Assembly (NCBI RefSeq): GCF_004346685.1
Contig: NZ_SMCO01000016.1
Span: 16,514-80,513, forward strand
Direction: 5' to 3'
Origin: Sulfurirhabdus autotrophica
Lineage (GTDB): Bacteria > Pseudomonadota > Gammaproteobacteria > Burkholderiales > SMCO01
DNA: 64,000 bases
In this document: in pieces, positions 36,014-46,852 of the stretch
How positions within the stretch are numbered: the stretch's first letter is position 1
How the letters are laid out: the number at the start of each line of letters is the position of its first letter
Program-made: the position numbers and the translations under genes
The notes under the pieces: generated by a model
Database searches by the model: none
The model's input: the letters and a program-made list of their open reading frames with translations, nothing else
What the model was told of the DNA's origin: nothing

Positions 36014-36663
36014 ATCAGGTAATACATCAAACCATATTGATCATTGACGACCATCCCTTGTTTCGCAAAGGGGTCATCCAGTTAATTCAAACAGCGGAAG
36101 AATTTACCATCGTCGGAGAAGGTTCCAGCGGCGAGGAAGGCATCGAACTTGCCTATGACAAACAGCCTGACATGATCCTGCTGGATCTCAATATGAAAGA
36201 TATGTCGGGCATAGATGTACTGAAAATATTGAAGGCAGCAGGTATTGAATCACGCATTATCATGCTGACCGTTTCCGACAGCGCCGACGATCTCATTGAT
36301 GCCCTGCGTGCTGGTGCAGATGGCTATTTGCTAAAAGACATGGAACCGGAAGACTTACTCGCCAGCATTCGTTCCGCAGGTCAGGGTCAAATGGCGTTAA
36401 GTAATAGCCTGACGGGGTTGCTCGCCCACGCCCTGAAGGCAGAGAGCCGTCCCAAAAGCACTGATGAGGCAGGCTTAACCGACCAGGAAGGTAAAATACT
36501 GGATCATATCGCCACAGGAAAAAGCAACAAACTGATTGCCCGTGAACTCAATATTACCGAAGGTACGGTTAAAGTCCACGTAAAACATTTGTTAAAGAAA
36601 CTGAATCTTAAATCACGCGTTGAAGCGGCCGTCTGGGCAGTGGAAAAAGTTAGAAGAGCTTAA
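36010..36663 (+). CDS. narL: NarL-type response regulator
   Basis: 217 residues. The receiver has DDHPLFRKG at the start, phospho-acceptor Asp in LLDLNM, and the KD motif. A LuxR-type helix-turn-helix (about 150-212) ends with KLNLKSRVEAAVWA, as in NarL. Phosphorylated by NarX, it should control narK1, narX and other nitrate-responsive genes via sites like the one at 33932-33949. It overlaps narX by four bases. Confidence 0.94.
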   Translation: MNQVIHQTILIIDDHPLFRKGVIQLIQTAEEFTIVGEGSSGEEGIELAYDKQPDMILLDLNMKDMSGIDVLKILKAAGIESRIIMLTVSDSADDLIDALRAGADGYLLKDMEPEDLLASIRSAGQGQMALSNSLTGLLAHALKAESRPKSTDEAGLTDQEGKILDHIATGKSNKLIARELNITEGTVKVHVKHLLKKLNLKSRVEAAVWAVEKVRRA

Positions 36664-36865
36664 AGCAAGCATCACTTTGCAACCGGATTCCAACTATCTA
36701 TTTGCACATGTAAATTAATTGCAACGCCCATTATTCTTGAAAAGCTTTCATATTTTCCAGACACATCTATCATGAATGATCTAGCTTAGAATCAATATGA
36801 AGCTGTATTTCCTTGCCAATCCAATCTTCCTGATACAAATCAGGCTTTATTCTGGAAGGTGATAC
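36664..36865. other. Spacer after narL, nothing recognised
   Basis: The 380-base gap between narL and the chemotaxis operon contains no supported gene. The only feature recognised is the sigma-28-like promoter at 36866-36892. Confidence 0.4.
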
Positions 36866-36892
36866 TAAAGTTTTAAGCCCAGATTCCGATAT
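36866..36892 (+). promoter_or_regulatory. Sigma-28 (FliA)-type promoter of the chemotaxis operon
   Basis: TAAAGTTT, an 11-base spacer, then TCCGATAT. The -35 is identical to the E. coli FliA consensus and the -10 matches GCCGATAA at six of eight positions, with the consensus spacing. It is ~150 bases before the first chemotaxis gene, fitting flagellar-class control of the whole che set. Confidence 0.75.
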
Positions 36893-37044
36893 AAACAGAT
36901 GCGAGCACAATTTAACGATGCTACAAATATTGCCATCGTAAAAAAAACTTAACTTTTTGCAGAGCGGCTCTTGCGAACGGATTAACCATAGTTAAATCTG
37001 CAAATCCTAATACAAACTGGTGCACCATTAAGGCTATCAATCAA

Positions 37045-37851
37045 TTGGTTAGTTTTCAAAAGAACAAAACCATCATCACAACGACACTGCAAGTCCTGTT
37101 GCTTATTACAGTCATTGCCGGCATCAAAATGGTGTCCACCTCAAACTGGCAGTTTGCACCGGAAGATTACATCCTGCTGCTGTTTTTCATTGCTGGATGG
37201 ATGCTGATTATTAGACGCGCCCTTACCTTCAAAACACAAAATTACACAGACTGGCAAAAAACCAGCGCAGAATTTGAGCAGCTAACCCAGAAAACCCAAG
37301 GGCTCTTTAATGATATGGCGCGTGAATTCAATGCTCAGTTTAACGAGGCCAAACATGAGCTGACCCAACTCAGAGTCCTTCTGGAAGATGCTATTCACAA
37401 ATTACTCACCAGCTTTACTGCTATAGAAAATCAGACGCGGCAGCAGCACGCTATTTACTTGAAGCTAACAGAGAACATCAGCCATGAAAAGCTGATTGAA
37501 ACTGAAAGCAGTGCCAACAATGATGCTCTCGTCGCGCAAATCGGAACATTATCAGAGCAAACCGGACAAAATGTACGTACCACCATTACCTCATTACAGT
37601 TTCAGGATCTGGCAGCACAAATTATTGCCCACGTAAGCAATCGGTTAGACTCCCTCGAAAGCATCATGAAAAACATTTCAAATGTTCACATGACACTCAA
37701 CCAACATGATTCGGATAACTTAAGCAACTTGATTCAGAATCTGAATCACTTCAAGAAAGCGATCAACGAAGCCTCAGAACTGATCAGCAAAGCAAAATAC
37801 AATCCGGTCTCTCAAACTCATATGGGCGCAGGTGACATTGATTTGTTTTAA
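37045..37851 (+). CDS. Membrane-anchored CheZ-like protein, first gene of che operon
   Basis: 268 residues from TTG 37045; no strong ribosome site is seen, so the start is uncertain. Two hydrophobic segments (about 11-30 and 42-58) precede a long helical cytoplasmic part. The segment LQFQDLAAQII contains Asp188-x3-Gln192, which resembles the CheZ phosphatase motif (QDFQDLTGQ, Asp143 and Gln147 in E. coli). The chain ends in DIDLF. CheZ dephosphorylates CheY-P; cheY is the very next gene. Classical CheZ is soluble, so a membrane-tethered form is unusual. Function is inferred from motif and position. Confidence 0.72.
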   Translation: MVSFQKNKTIITTTLQVLLLITVIAGIKMVSTSNWQFAPEDYILLLFFIAGWMLIIRRALTFKTQNYTDWQKTSAEFEQLTQKTQGLFNDMAREFNAQFNEAKHELTQLRVLLEDAIHKLLTSFTAIENQTRQQHAIYLKLTENISHEKLIETESSANNDALVAQIGTLSEQTGQNVRTTITSLQFQDLAAQIIAHVSNRLDSLESIMKNISNVHMTLNQHDSDNLSNLIQNLNHFKKAINEASELISKAKYNPVSQTHMGAGDIDLF

Positions 37852-37920
37852 CCGTTTTATATTATAGAACTTTTAACTTAACGCACGCTAACGCCAATAA
37901 AAGGCACAGGGACTAACACA

Positions 37921-38286
37921 ATGGCAAAAACGATTCTTGCAGTTGACGATTCAGTATCCATTCGTCAAATGGTTGCTTATACGTTAAAAGGAGCTGGTTA
38001 CAATGTCGTAGAGGCAGTCGACGGACAAGATGGGCTGGACAAAGCCAAGTCACAAACCATCAACCTGGTGCTCACAGACCAGAATATGCCAATAATGGAT
38101 GGACTTACGCTCATCAAAACCTTGCGCACATTACCAGAATACAAAACCACCCCCATTCTGATGCTGACCACAGAAGCAGGTGAAGCCATGAAAAGCCAGG
38201 GCAAAGCTGCTGGTGCAACCGGATGGATGGTAAAACCCTTCGATCCGGAAAAACTGATTGAAGTTGTCAAAAAAGTCATCGGTTAA
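37921..38286 (+). CDS. cheY: CheY, chemotaxis response regulator
   Basis: 121 residues, a single receiver domain. Acidic pair Asp9-Asp10 (AVDDSVS), phospho-acceptor Asp in LVLTDQNMP, Thr in MLTTEAG and Lys in MVKPFDP are all present. It should carry the signal from CheA to the flagellar motor. It lies 69 bases after the CheZ-like gene and 90 before cheA. Confidence 0.93.
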   Translation: MAKTILAVDDSVSIRQMVAYTLKGAGYNVVEAVDGQDGLDKAKSQTINLVLTDQNMPIMDGLTLIKTLRTLPEYKTTPILMLTTEAGEAMKSQGKAAGATGWMVKPFDPEKLIEVVKKVIG

Positions 38287-38376
38287 ATTCACCCGACGAT
38301 AAGGATGATACCGGTTTGCAAAAACGCATCACACCACTGATACCCTGCACGAAAATGCTGGGATTAAAGGCATGAA

Positions 38377-40515
38377 ATGACCATTGATATGAGTCAATTT
38401 TATCAGGTGTTCTTCGAAGAAACCGCAGAACACCTGAAAACCATGGAAAGCCTGCTGGTTGATATCGATGTTGCTGCGCCCAGTCTGGATGACCTGAACG
38501 CGATTTTTCGTGCTGCCCATTCCATCAAGGGCGGAGCAGCCACCTTCGGCTTCAACGACATGACCGAAGTAACGCATATTCTGGAATCGCTGCTGGACAG
38601 GCTGCGTAAGGAAGAACTGCCGCTACGCACAGAAATGATAGACGAATTTCTAAAAGCTGGCGATATACTCAAAGCGCAACTGAATGCCCATCAGAATGGT
38701 GGCACAGTAGAACAGTCCGTGATCTCCGAAGTGTGTCGAAAGCTGGATGCCCTCGCAAAAAAAACGGCTGAACAGGTTGCCATTGAAACACCTGTAAATA
38801 CCTCTTCTGCAACCGACACAGCGCCCACAAAAAAACATTACCATATCGAGTTTACCGTTGAACCCGAGATCAATCTGGACAATCTTTTTGCTGAGCTTTC
38901 CGGTTTAGGCAACCTGAAAATCATCCAGAATGGCGCTGCCTTATCCCCATCCTTGTGGCAAATCGAACTGTCCACCTACGCCGACTCAGCCGAATTGCTT
39001 GATACCATCGCTTACTTTACCAAGCCCGATCAGGTTGATATTCAGCTACAACCTCAAAGCAGCGAGGATGAAAGTTACGGTTTCTTCACTTACAGCGAAA
39101 CAGCGGATTCAGACCCCGGTTATGGTTTTTTCACGCATATTGAAACGCCGCAGGATACTCCCGCTGAAAATACCAGCTACGGTTTTTTTACTGAAATTAC
39201 CCCTGCCCAGGTCACACCTGATGAAGATGCCGGTTATGGATTTTTTACTGATATTGAGGAAATAAAAGCACAGCCTGCACAAACGCCCCCTCCAACAACA
39301 ACTGCCTCGCAAGTGCAAACTACACCTGCAGCCACCCCAACTGCTGATACGTCTATCCGGGTCAACATAGACAAAGTTGACCAACTCATCAACCTGGTTG
39401 GTGAGCTGGTCATTACCCAAGCCATGCTGGCTCAAGCAGCTTCTACTGTCGATCCTGTCATTTACGAAAATCTCATGACCGGCATGGCACAACTGGAACG
39501 CAACACCCGTGATCTGCAAGAGTCCGTCATGTCGATTCGCATGCTGCCGATCAACTTCGTTTTCAGCCGTTTCCCCAGGCTGGTTCGGGATTTAGCCTCC
39601 AAACTCAACAAGCAGATTGAACTGAAAACCATCGGCGAAGATACAGAACTGGACAAGGTGCTAATAGAGAAACTCGCCGACCCCCTCACCCATTTAGTCC
39701 GTAACAGTCTGGATCATGGAATTGAATTACCTGAAAAACGCATCGCAGCGGGTAAAGACCCCAAGGGCACCATCACCTTGCGCGCTTTCCACCAGGGTGG
39801 CAGCATCATCATCGAAGTCAGCGACGATGGTAGCGGCTTGCATCGCGACAAAATACTGGATAAAGCCAAAGAACGGGGTTTATCTGTAACAGACAACATG
39901 CCTGACCAGGATGTCTGGCAATTGATTTTTGCACCCGGATTTTCCACAGCCGAAGAGGTCACGGATGTTTCTGGACGTGGCGTGGGCATGGATGTTGTGA
40001 AACGCAATATCCAGGAAATGGGCGGACGTGTTGAAATCCAGTCAGAAGCAGGCTGGGGCTCTAAAATCACCATTCGTCTACCTCTTACACTGGCGATACT
40101 GGACGGCATGTCCATTGGCGTGGGCAAAGAAGTATTTATTATCCCTCTCGCCTTTATATCAGAGTCCTTGCAGCCTGCTCCAGCCGACATCAAAACCGTC
40201 ACGGGCGAGGGTCAGGTTGTACAGGTACGTGGCGAATATCTGCCCCTGATTGCACTGCACAAACTGTTTAACATGCGGCCTAAAGTAACCGAACCGAGTC
40301 AGGGCATTCTGGTGCTGCTGGAGGCAGAAGGCAAGAGAGTCGCACTATTTGTAGACGAACTTCTGGGCCAGCATCAGGTAGTGATTAAAAGTCTGGAGAC
40401 CAATTTCCGCAAGGTTCCGCACGTTTCAGGCGCTACCATCATGGGGGATGGCCGTGTAGCGGTCATACTGGATGTCGCTTCGCTGGTTACAACCAGTACA
40501 CAGAATAAAGATTAA
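38377..40515 (+). CDS. cheA: CheA, chemotaxis histidine kinase with YGFF repeats in the linker
   Basis: 712 residues. The Hpt domain has His48 ([14 protein letters not shown]). The region about 145-225 is a small alpha/beta domain in place of a classical CheY-binding P2. It is followed by a linker with four YGFF motifs at residues 234, 249, 268 and 287, each followed by T and an acidic or polar stretch. Dimerization (about 325-395), HATPase (N, G1, G2 boxes) and CheW-like regulatory domains follow. The linker repeats may bind CheY or CheB; that is inference. Confidence 0.93.
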   Translation: MTIDMSQFYQVFFEETAEHLKTMESLLVDIDVAAPSLDDLNAIFRAAHSIKGGAATFGFNDMTEVTHILESLLDRLRKEELPLRTEMIDEFLKAGDILKAQLNAHQNGGTVEQSVISEVCRKLDALAKKTAEQVAIETPVNTSSATDTAPTKKHYHIEFTVEPEINLDNLFAELSGLGNLKIIQNGAALSPSLWQIELSTYADSAELLDTIAYFTKPDQVDIQLQPQSSEDESYGFFTYSETADSDPGYGFFTHIETPQDTPAENTSYGFFTEITPAQVTPDEDAGYGFFTDIEEIKAQPAQTPPPTTTASQVQTTPAATPTADTSIRVNIDKVDQLINLVGELVITQAMLAQAASTVDPVIYENLMTGMAQLERNTRDLQESVMSIRMLPINFVFSRFPRLVRDLASKLNKQIELKTIGEDTELDKVLIEKLADPLTHLVRNSLDHGIELPEKRIAAGKDPKGTITLRAFHQGGSIIIEVSDDGSGLHRDKILDKAKERGLSVTDNMPDQDVWQLIFAPGFSTAEEVTDVSGRGVGMDVVKRNIQEMGGRVEIQSEAGWGSKITIRLPLTLAILDGMSIGVGKEVFIIPLAFISESLQPAPADIKTVTGEGQVVQVRGEYLPLIALHKLFNMRPKVTEPSQGILVLLEAEGKRVALFVDELLGQHQVVIKSLETNFRKVPHVSGATIMGDGRVAVILDVASLVTTSTQNKD

Positions 40516-40526
40516 GGAGACAGACC

Positions 40527-41021
40527 ATGCAGACATCACAAGAAACCAGAGTTGATGCCAGCACAGGCAACACCAACGAGTTTCTGACCTTTACTTTGGG
40601 CAAGGAAGAATATGGCATTGATATTCTCAAGGTACAGGAAATTCGTGGCTATGATGCAGTCACCCATATTGCTAATACCCCGGAATTTATCAAGGGCATA
40701 ATTAACTTGCGCGGCATTATTGTCCCTATAGTGGATATGCGCATCAAGTTCAAACTAGGCACACCCGTATATGACCAGTTTACGGTTGTCATTATTCTGA
40801 ATGTTGCCAACCGCGTTGTTGGCATGGTGGTCGATGGTGTTTCAGATGTGATTACACTTCCCGCATCACAAATTCAGCCCCCACCGGAATTCGGAGCCGC
40901 CATGGATACCCAGTACATAGTGGGGTTAGGCACATTTGAAGAACGCATGATCATACTGGTGGATATTGAACGGCTCATGACCAGTAGAGAGATGGAACTG
41001 GTAGACAACGTTGCAATCTGA
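40527..41021 (+). CDS. cheW: CheW, receptor-kinase coupling protein
   Basis: 164 residues with the CheW SH3-like fold: [19 protein letters not shown] start, the [17 protein letters not shown] core and the MVVDGVSDV element. It links the chemoreceptor encoded next to CheA. AAGGAG lies 6 bases before ATG 40527. Confidence 0.94.
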   Translation: MQTSQETRVDASTGNTNEFLTFTLGKEEYGIDILKVQEIRGYDAVTHIANTPEFIKGIINLRGIIVPIVDMRIKFKLGTPVYDQFTVVIILNVANRVVGMVVDGVSDVITLPASQIQPPPEFGAAMDTQYIVGLGTFEERMIILVDIERLMTSREMELVDNVAI

Positions 41022-41063
41022 TCGCCAAAAATTAAAATTTAACCTGTTAAAGGGAACCACAAA

Positions 41064-43883
41064 ATGCGCATGAACATGCCTGTGACCAACAACGAATACG
41101 TGCTGACAGAAAACGATTCCGTTGTTTCAAAAACTGACCTGAAAGGCGTTATTACCTATATCAACCAGGATTTTCTGCGGGTAAGCGGATTTACCTCGCA
41201 AGAATTGATAGGGCAACCTCACAATGTTGTGCGGCACCCGGACATGCCATCAGAAGTGTTCGCCGATTTGTATGCCACTCTGAAATCCGGCAAGCCCTGG
41301 ACCGGCATGGTCAAAAATCGCTGCAAGAATGGTGATTTTTATTGGGTGCTGGCCAATGCTACGCCAATCCGGGAAGGCAACCAGGTCATAGGTTATATGT
41401 CCGTGCGTAGCAAGCCCAGCCGCAACCAGATTGAAGAAGCATCCCGAGACTATCAGTTATTCCGGGATGGCAAAGCCGGCAGCATGAAAATTCAGGAAGG
41501 AAAAGTCATCAAACCCAGCATCGCCGCGAGACTCAATCTTTTCAGGAATAAAACCATTAAATCCCGTCTGATATTAGTCATGGGGTTATTATCAGCCCTG
41601 CTGATCCTGATTGGCGTCATGGGAATGATGGGCATGAGCACGGCAAACCATCGCCTGCAATCAGTCTACGAAAACAATGTGATCCCCATCGGACAACTGG
41701 ACACCGTTATTCGTAGGATGAACCGCAATCAGATTAATATCTTGCAATCCCTCGCCAATCCGGAACCGGCCTCAATAACCAAATATACAGATGAAATTTA
41801 TCAGAATAAGGAAGTGATAACTAAGGCATGGGATGGCTATATGGAAACCACCCTCACGCCTCAAGAAAAACAACTGGCGGAAAAATTTATAGTTGATCGC
41901 ACGAAGTTCCTCAAGGAAGGATTAGATCCAGCAGTTACGGCTTTGCGTGCCGGCAAACTCAATGAAGCGAAACAAATCTTTGAGGAAATAGCGTTACCGG
42001 ATTTTGCGCCTGTTCGAGAAGGTGCAGACGCCCTGATCAAACTTCAGCTCGATATTTCCAAGGAAGAAAATGACATTTCTAAGCAGCGCTATACTACTAC
42101 ACGCAATATCGCCATCTCACTCATTACGGCAGGGCTGATCATTGCACTATGGATTAGCTTCTTCCTGATCCGCGCCATCGTGAAACCATTGGAAGAAACA
42201 ATCAGTTACTTTAACAAAATCTCTGAAGGCAACTACAACAATAAAATTGAAGTTACCAATAATGATGAAATTGGCAAGGTACTGAATGCTCTGCGTTCCA
42301 TGCAGATCAAGCTGGGATTTGATGTTGCCGAATCAAAACGCGTCGCTAACGAATCCCTGCGCATCCAGACAGCATTGGACAATGTGACTACCAGCGTGAT
42401 GATTGCCGACAATGAGCGCAACATTATTTACATGAACCGCTCTGTTCAAAACATGTTCCGTACTGCCGAACAGGATATTCGCAAAGACCTGCCGAATTTC
42501 AGCCTCGCTGGTCTGAAGGGTGGCAACATTGACGGCTTTCACAAGAATCCGGAACATCAGAAACAACTATTGGCAACTTTCACTTCTACCTACCGCGCTA
42601 CCATCTTGATGGGGGGGCGCACATTCGCCCTCACCGCCAACCCGGTAATGAATGATCGGGGCGAACGCCTTGGGGCTGTTGTGGAGTGGCATGACCGCAC
42701 CGTTGAAGTAGCTACCGAACAGGAAGTGGCGAGAATTGTAGAGGGTGCGGTCATGGGTGACTTCAGCAATCGCATGGACATAACTGACAAAACCGGCTTC
42801 TTCAAGCAGCTGGGTGAAGGTGTCAATCAGCTCATGCAAACCAGTGAAACAGGCCTCAACGAAGTAGTGCGCATGTTGGGCGCGCTTGCACAAGGCAATC
42901 TGACTGAAAAAATATCCAATGAATACTTCGGAACATTTGGCCAGCTCAAAGATGACTCCAATGCTACGGTAGAAAAACTCAAGGAAATTGTTACCCTGAT
43001 CAAAGAATCCACCGATGCCATTAACACAGCATCAAAAGAAATTGCAGCGGGAAATAGTGACCTGTCACAACGTACAGAACAGCAAGCCTCTTCTCTGGAA
43101 GAAACAGCTTCCAGCATGGAAGAATTAACATCCACTGTGAGACAGAATGCTGATAATGCCAAACAGGCAAACCAACTGGCCAACGGCGCATCTGAAATTG
43201 CTGTGCGAGGCGGTGCTGTCGTTAACCAGGTAGTTCAGACCATGAGTGCCATCAATGATAGCTCTCGCAAAATCGTAGACATCATTTCCGTCATTGATGG
43301 CATTGCCTTCCAGACCAACATTCTGGCGTTGAATGCTGCCGTTGAAGCAGCCCGTGCCGGAGAGCAAGGCCGCGGTTTTGCTGTGGTCGCTGGCGAGGTA
43401 CGCAACCTGGCGCAGCGTTCCGCAGCGGCTGCAAAAGAAATCAAAGGCCTGATTGGTGATTCCGTAGACAAAGTGGAAGGGGGAACCAAACAGGTGGAAG
43501 AAGCGGGCCGCACGATGCAGGAGATTGTCACAGCGGTGAAACGCGTCACCGACATCATGGCTGAAATTTCTGCCGCTTCCATGGAGCAAAGCGCCGGCAT
43601 TATGCAAGTCAATCAGGCTATCACACAGATGGATGAAGTGACTCAGCAAAACGCAGCACTGGTTGAAGAGGCTGCTGCTGCCGCAGAATCGCTCGAGGAA
43701 CAAGCGCAATCATTGGTTGATGCAGTCAGTGTCTTCAAACTGGAAGAATTCACAAGCTACCGGGGCGCACCCAAGCAACTCGCAGCCCCCAGGCACGCCC
43801 CCATTCAGCCCCCTGCCCGTTCAACCAGAAAACCTTCAGCAAAGTCTCTTCCCCCTGCCGAAGACGAGTGGGAAGAATTTTAA
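41064..43883 (+). CDS. PAS-containing chemoreceptor with CheR-docking-like tail
   Basis: 939 residues. An N-terminal Aer-type PAS domain (about 10-125), TM1 (~168-190), a four-helix-type periplasmic domain (190-345), TM2 (~346-368), HAMP, a second cytoplasmic PAS (~430-545), another HAMP-like region, and a methyl-accepting signalling domain with the [16 protein letters not shown] hairpin tip. The chain ends DEWEEF; its last five residues EWEEF resemble the xWxxF pentapeptide that tethers CheR in Tar and Tsr. PAS plus periplasmic domain suggests redox or energy taxis together with ligand sensing. Ligand unknown. Confidence 0.9.
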   Translation: MRMNMPVTNNEYVLTENDSVVSKTDLKGVITYINQDFLRVSGFTSQELIGQPHNVVRHPDMPSEVFADLYATLKSGKPWTGMVKNRCKNGDFYWVLANATPIREGNQVIGYMSVRSKPSRNQIEEASRDYQLFRDGKAGSMKIQEGKVIKPSIAARLNLFRNKTIKSRLILVMGLLSALLILIGVMGMMGMSTANHRLQSVYENNVIPIGQLDTVIRRMNRNQINILQSLANPEPASITKYTDEIYQNKEVITKAWDGYMETTLTPQEKQLAEKFIVDRTKFLKEGLDPAVTALRAGKLNEAKQIFEEIALPDFAPVREGADALIKLQLDISKEENDISKQRYTTTRNIAISLITAGLIIALWISFFLIRAIVKPLEETISYFNKISEGNYNNKIEVTNNDEIGKVLNALRSMQIKLGFDVAESKRVANESLRIQTALDNVTTSVMIADNERNIIYMNRSVQNMFRTAEQDIRKDLPNFSLAGLKGGNIDGFHKNPEHQKQLLATFTSTYRATILMGGRTFALTANPVMNDRGERLGAVVEWHDRTVEVATEQEVARIVEGAVMGDFSNRMDITDKTGFFKQLGEGVNQLMQTSETGLNEVVRMLGALAQGNLTEKISNEYFGTFGQLKDDSNATVEKLKEIVTLIKESTDAINTASKEIAAGNSDLSQRTEQQASSLEETASSMEELTSTVRQNADNAKQANQLANGASEIAVRGGAVVNQVVQTMSAINDSSRKIVDIISVIDGIAFQTNILALNAAVEAARAGEQGRGFAVVAGEVRNLAQRSAAAAKEIKGLIGDSVDKVEGGTKQVEEAGRTMQEIVTAVKRVTDIMAEISAASMEQSAGIMQVNQAITQMDEVTQQNAALVEEAAAAAESLEEQAQSLVDAVSVFKLEEFTSYRGAPKQLAAPRHAPIQPPARSTRKPSAKSLPPAEDEWEEF

Positions 43884-43888
43884 TGAAG

Positions 43889-43918
43889 GCCATACTCGAT
43901 TCTCGAAACGAGTATGGC
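43889..43918 (+). terminator. Intra-operon hairpin between chemoreceptor and cheR
   Basis: GCCATACTCG and CGAGTATGGC form a perfect 10-bp stem around a 10-base loop, six bases after the chemoreceptor stop. No T tract follows, so it is more likely a partial terminator or RNA-stability element that lowers expression of the downstream cheR, cheD and cheB genes. Confidence 0.5.
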
Positions 43919-43954
43919 AACTTAAACAAACCGGCAATCCCAAGATAAATAACC

Positions 43955-44818
43955 ATGGCTGAAAGCAATAAAAACACTGAGCAAACCCGCGAATTTCACT
44001 TTACCGTGAAAGATTTCGATCGCATTCGCAAACTCATCTACGATCATGCCGGCATATCACTTAATCAGTCTAAAGAAGACATGGTCTACAGCCGCCTGGC
44101 AAGACGCCTGCGCGCTACCGGATTACAGACATTTGACCAATATCTGGCCTTTCTTGAGACCAATGATGCCGCAGAGTGGGAAGCGTTCACTAATTCCCTT
44201 ACAACCAATCTCACCTCTTTTTTTCGTGAGCCCCATCATTTTCCAATTCTGACAGAGCACATACAGCAACACAAAAACACACACCCCATCATGTTATGGT
44301 GCTCAGCTTCCTCAACAGGAGAAGAACCCTACTCCATGGCCATGACAATGGTCGATTTATTTGGCAGCTACACGCCGCCAGTCAAAATTCTGGCAACGGA
44401 TCTGGACACCAATGTTTTAGCGATTGCCCGAGAAGGCGTTTATCCTTTGGATCGCATAGAAAAGTTACCTGAAGATACGGTTAAACGCTTTTTTTTAAAA
44501 GGCACAGGAACGCAGGCAGGGCACGTTAAAGTTCGCCAGGAATTACGTGATATGATCACTTTCAGGCAAATAAATCTGCTGGCCCCCACCTGGTCAATCA
44601 GGGGGCCATTTGATGCTATTTTTTGTCGCAACGTGATGATTTATTTTGATAAGCAAACCCAGTACAACATACTGGAAAAATTTGTGCCGCTGATGCAACC
44701 GGACGGCTTATTATTCGCAGGCCATTCTGAAAGTTTTTACCATGCGGCCAATTTATTTAAATTACGCAGCAAAACAGTTTATGAGCTTGCTGCAAATGCC
44801 CAACATAAAACGCGCTGA
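43955..44818 (+). CDS. cheR: CheR, chemoreceptor methyltransferase
   Basis: 287 residues. A helical N-domain (about 10-80) and a SAM-binding domain with the WCSASSTGEEPYSMAM motif I and the FDAIFCRNVMIYFD segment typical of CheR. It methylates chemoreceptor glutamates. It follows the chemoreceptor whose C-terminal EWEEF may dock it. Confidence 0.93.
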   Translation: MAESNKNTEQTREFHFTVKDFDRIRKLIYDHAGISLNQSKEDMVYSRLARRLRATGLQTFDQYLAFLETNDAAEWEAFTNSLTTNLTSFFREPHHFPILTEHIQQHKNTHPIMLWCSASSTGEEPYSMAMTMVDLFGSYTPPVKILATDLDTNVLAIAREGVYPLDRIEKLPEDTVKRFFLKGTGTQAGHVKVRQELRDMITFRQINLLAPTWSIRGPFDAIFCRNVMIYFDKQTQYNILEKFVPLMQPDGLLFAGHSESFYHAANLFKLRSKTVYELAANAQHKTR

Positions 44819-44869
44819 CCCGCATGAAGATCAAACCAATTTTTAGCAGCCAAACGGAATATTGCTTTC

Positions 44870-45484
44870 ATGGCTAACCACGGGTTTGAAGAAGTTGCCG
44901 CGCCCAATGTATATTGGGATCGGACTTTCGATATCGATGCGGCAAAAATCATGCCGGGCGAATACTTTGTTACAGGGCGCGATATGGTATTGGTTACGGT
45001 GCTCGGCTCCTGCGTTGCCGCCTGTATCCGCGACCGCACCACCGGCATTGGTGGTATGAACCACTTCATGCTGCCAGATAGTGGCCAGGATCAAAACAAT
45101 CCGCTCAGTAGTTCCGCCCGCTATGGCACTTATGCAATGGAAATGATGATCAACCAACTCACCAAGCTTGGTGCAAAACGTCAGAATTTTGAAGCCAAAC
45201 TGTTTGGTGGCGGCAATGTGTTACGTGGATTTACGGTAGCGAACATAGGTGAGCGCAATGCCCAGTTTGCATTAGACTATCTTGCTACAGAACGTATCAA
45301 GGTTGTCGCTCAGGACTTGCTGGACATCCACCCTAGAAAAGTCTATTACTTCCCGGCAACAGGAAAAGTTATGGTCAAAAAACTCAAACGTGTTCATAAC
45401 GACACAATTATTGCCCGTGAAAAAGAATACAATTCTCGCCTGAGTTATTCCAAAATGGAAGGCGACATCGAACTGTTTACATGA
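44870..45484 (+). CDS. cheD: CheD, receptor glutamine deamidase
   Basis: 204 residues. The catalytic Cys-His pair is seen in LGSCVAACIRD and GGMNHFMLP, followed by the conserved KLFGGGNVL segment. It deamidates receptor glutamines and in some species binds CheC; no cheC is present here. It lies 51 bases after cheR. Confidence 0.93.
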   Translation: MANHGFEEVAAPNVYWDRTFDIDAAKIMPGEYFVTGRDMVLVTVLGSCVAACIRDRTTGIGGMNHFMLPDSGQDQNNPLSSSARYGTYAMEMMINQLTKLGAKRQNFEAKLFGGGNVLRGFTVANIGERNAQFALDYLATERIKVVAQDLLDIHPRKVYYFPATGKVMVKKLKRVHNDTIIAREKEYNSRLSYSKMEGDIELFT

Positions 45485-45523
45485 TATTCAAGTTTACTCC
45501 TCCATGAGGGTTATGAAGAAAAT

Positions 45524-46594
45524 ATGAAAATAAAAGTACTCATCATTGACGACTCCGCCTTAATCCGCAGCGTGTTGAAGGAAGTGATCAACAGCCAACC
45601 TGATATGGAAGTGGTGGGTACCGCCCCTGATCCGCTAATAGCACGTGAAATGATCAAAGAGCTCACACCGGATGTGTTAACTCTGGATGTAGAAATGCCC
45701 AAGATGGACGGCCTGAACTTCCTCGAAAAACTGATGCGACTTCACCCCCTGCCTGTCGTAATGATATCCGCCTACACAGAAGGTGGCTCAAGCATCACCT
45801 TCAAGGCACTTGAGTTAGGCGCAGTGGACTTTGTCACCAAGCCCAAACTCGATATTTCTAAAAACATTCTGGAGAATAGTAACGAAATTACAGACAAAAT
45901 ACGCGCAGCTGCCAAGGCAAAACTGAAAAACACTGCCTCGTTCAATATCACCCAAAGCCATACTGCTGACGCTGTATTACCTTCAGTATCCAACGCTATC
46001 ATCAGCACTGAAAAAATCATTATCATCGGGGCATCTACCGGCGGAACAGAAGCGATTAAAGAAGTGCTAATACAAATGCCGGCAGACTGCCCTGCCATTG
46101 TGGTAACCCAGCACATGCCGGAAGCCTTTACCAAATCTTTTGCAGAACGCTTAAACAGCGTATGCAAAATCACTGTCAAAGAAGCAGAAAACAATGAGCG
46201 AATATTGCCAGGGCATGCTTACATAGCACCCGGGCATTCACATTTACTGATCAGGCGCAGTGGTGTCAATTACATGACCGAACTCAGTCAAGCACCTCCC
46301 GTCAACCGTCACCGACCGTCGGTAGATGTGCTTTTCAGATCAGCCGCCAATTTCGCAGGAAAAAACGCTATCGGCGTTATCCTCACAGGCATGGGCAAAG
46401 ATGGCGCACAGGGAATGCTGGAAATGAAACAGGCCGGGGCCTATAACTTTGCTCAAAACGAAGCAAGTTGCGTGGTATACGGCATGCCTAAAGAAGCTGT
46501 TGCTGCGGGGGGCGTAGATGAAATCGTTGTGTTGCAGGACATATCACGAAAAATCCTCGCGTATATTTCCAGCCAGAAAAGCAAAACTACTTAA
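45524..46594 (+). CDS. cheB: CheB, chemotaxis methylesterase
   Basis: 356 residues. The receiver domain has IIDDSALIR and the phospho-acceptor in [12 protein letters not shown]. The methylesterase domain has the [10 protein letters not shown] serine motif, QHMPEAFT and the [10 protein letters not shown] end. With CheR and CheD it provides adaptation. It is the last gene of the che operon, converging on tRNA-Arg. Confidence 0.95.
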   Translation: MKIKVLIIDDSALIRSVLKEVINSQPDMEVVGTAPDPLIAREMIKELTPDVLTLDVEMPKMDGLNFLEKLMRLHPLPVVMISAYTEGGSSITFKALELGAVDFVTKPKLDISKNILENSNEITDKIRAAAKAKLKNTASFNITQSHTADAVLPSVSNAIISTEKIIIIGASTGGTEAIKEVLIQMPADCPAIVVTQHMPEAFTKSFAERLNSVCKITVKEAENNERILPGHAYIAPGHSHLLIRRSGVNYMTELSQAPPVNRHRPSVDVLFRSAANFAGKNAIGVILTGMGKDGAQGMLEMKQAGAYNFAQNEASCVVYGMPKEAVAAGGVDEIVVLQDISRKILAYISSQKSKTT

Positions 46595-46643
46595 AGTTAA
46601 AAATTTAACAGTTTTAAAGTGGCTACTCAGGGAAACACTTGAT

Positions 46644-46720
46644 TGGTGCGCCCGACAGGAGTCGAACCTGTGACCTTTGGCTTCGGAAACCAACACTCTA
46701 TCCAACTGAGCTACGGGCGC
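46644..46720 (-). tRNA. tRNA-Arg, anticodon CCG
   Basis: A full cloverleaf of 77 bases on the minus strand with encoded CCA (46644-46646). The 7-bp acceptor stem GCGCCCG pairs with CGGGCGC, the D and T arms are standard (GGTTCGACTCC T-arm core), and the anticodon loop TTCCGAA gives CCG (46684-46686). It reads CGG codons. The body closely resembles the E. coli tRNA-Arg(CCG). Confidence 0.96.
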
Positions 46721-46769
46721 AAAAATGCCATTATAACGATTTTTCTTAAAAACTCCTACGTTGATGCTT

Positions 46770-46797
46770 TTGCGGTTTTGCATTTTCCCGTTATAAT
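46770..46797 (+). promoter_or_regulatory. Sigma-70-like promoter of the second cytochrome c5 gene
   Basis: TTGCGG (46770-46775), a 16-base spacer, then TATAAT (46792-46797), about 55 bases before the ATG. This is a good vegetative promoter match. Confidence 0.55.
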
Positions 46798-46852
46798 TGC
46801 GGGTTTATTAAATAGCATTTAAGACCATCTACTCAATATTAAGGATGCAATC

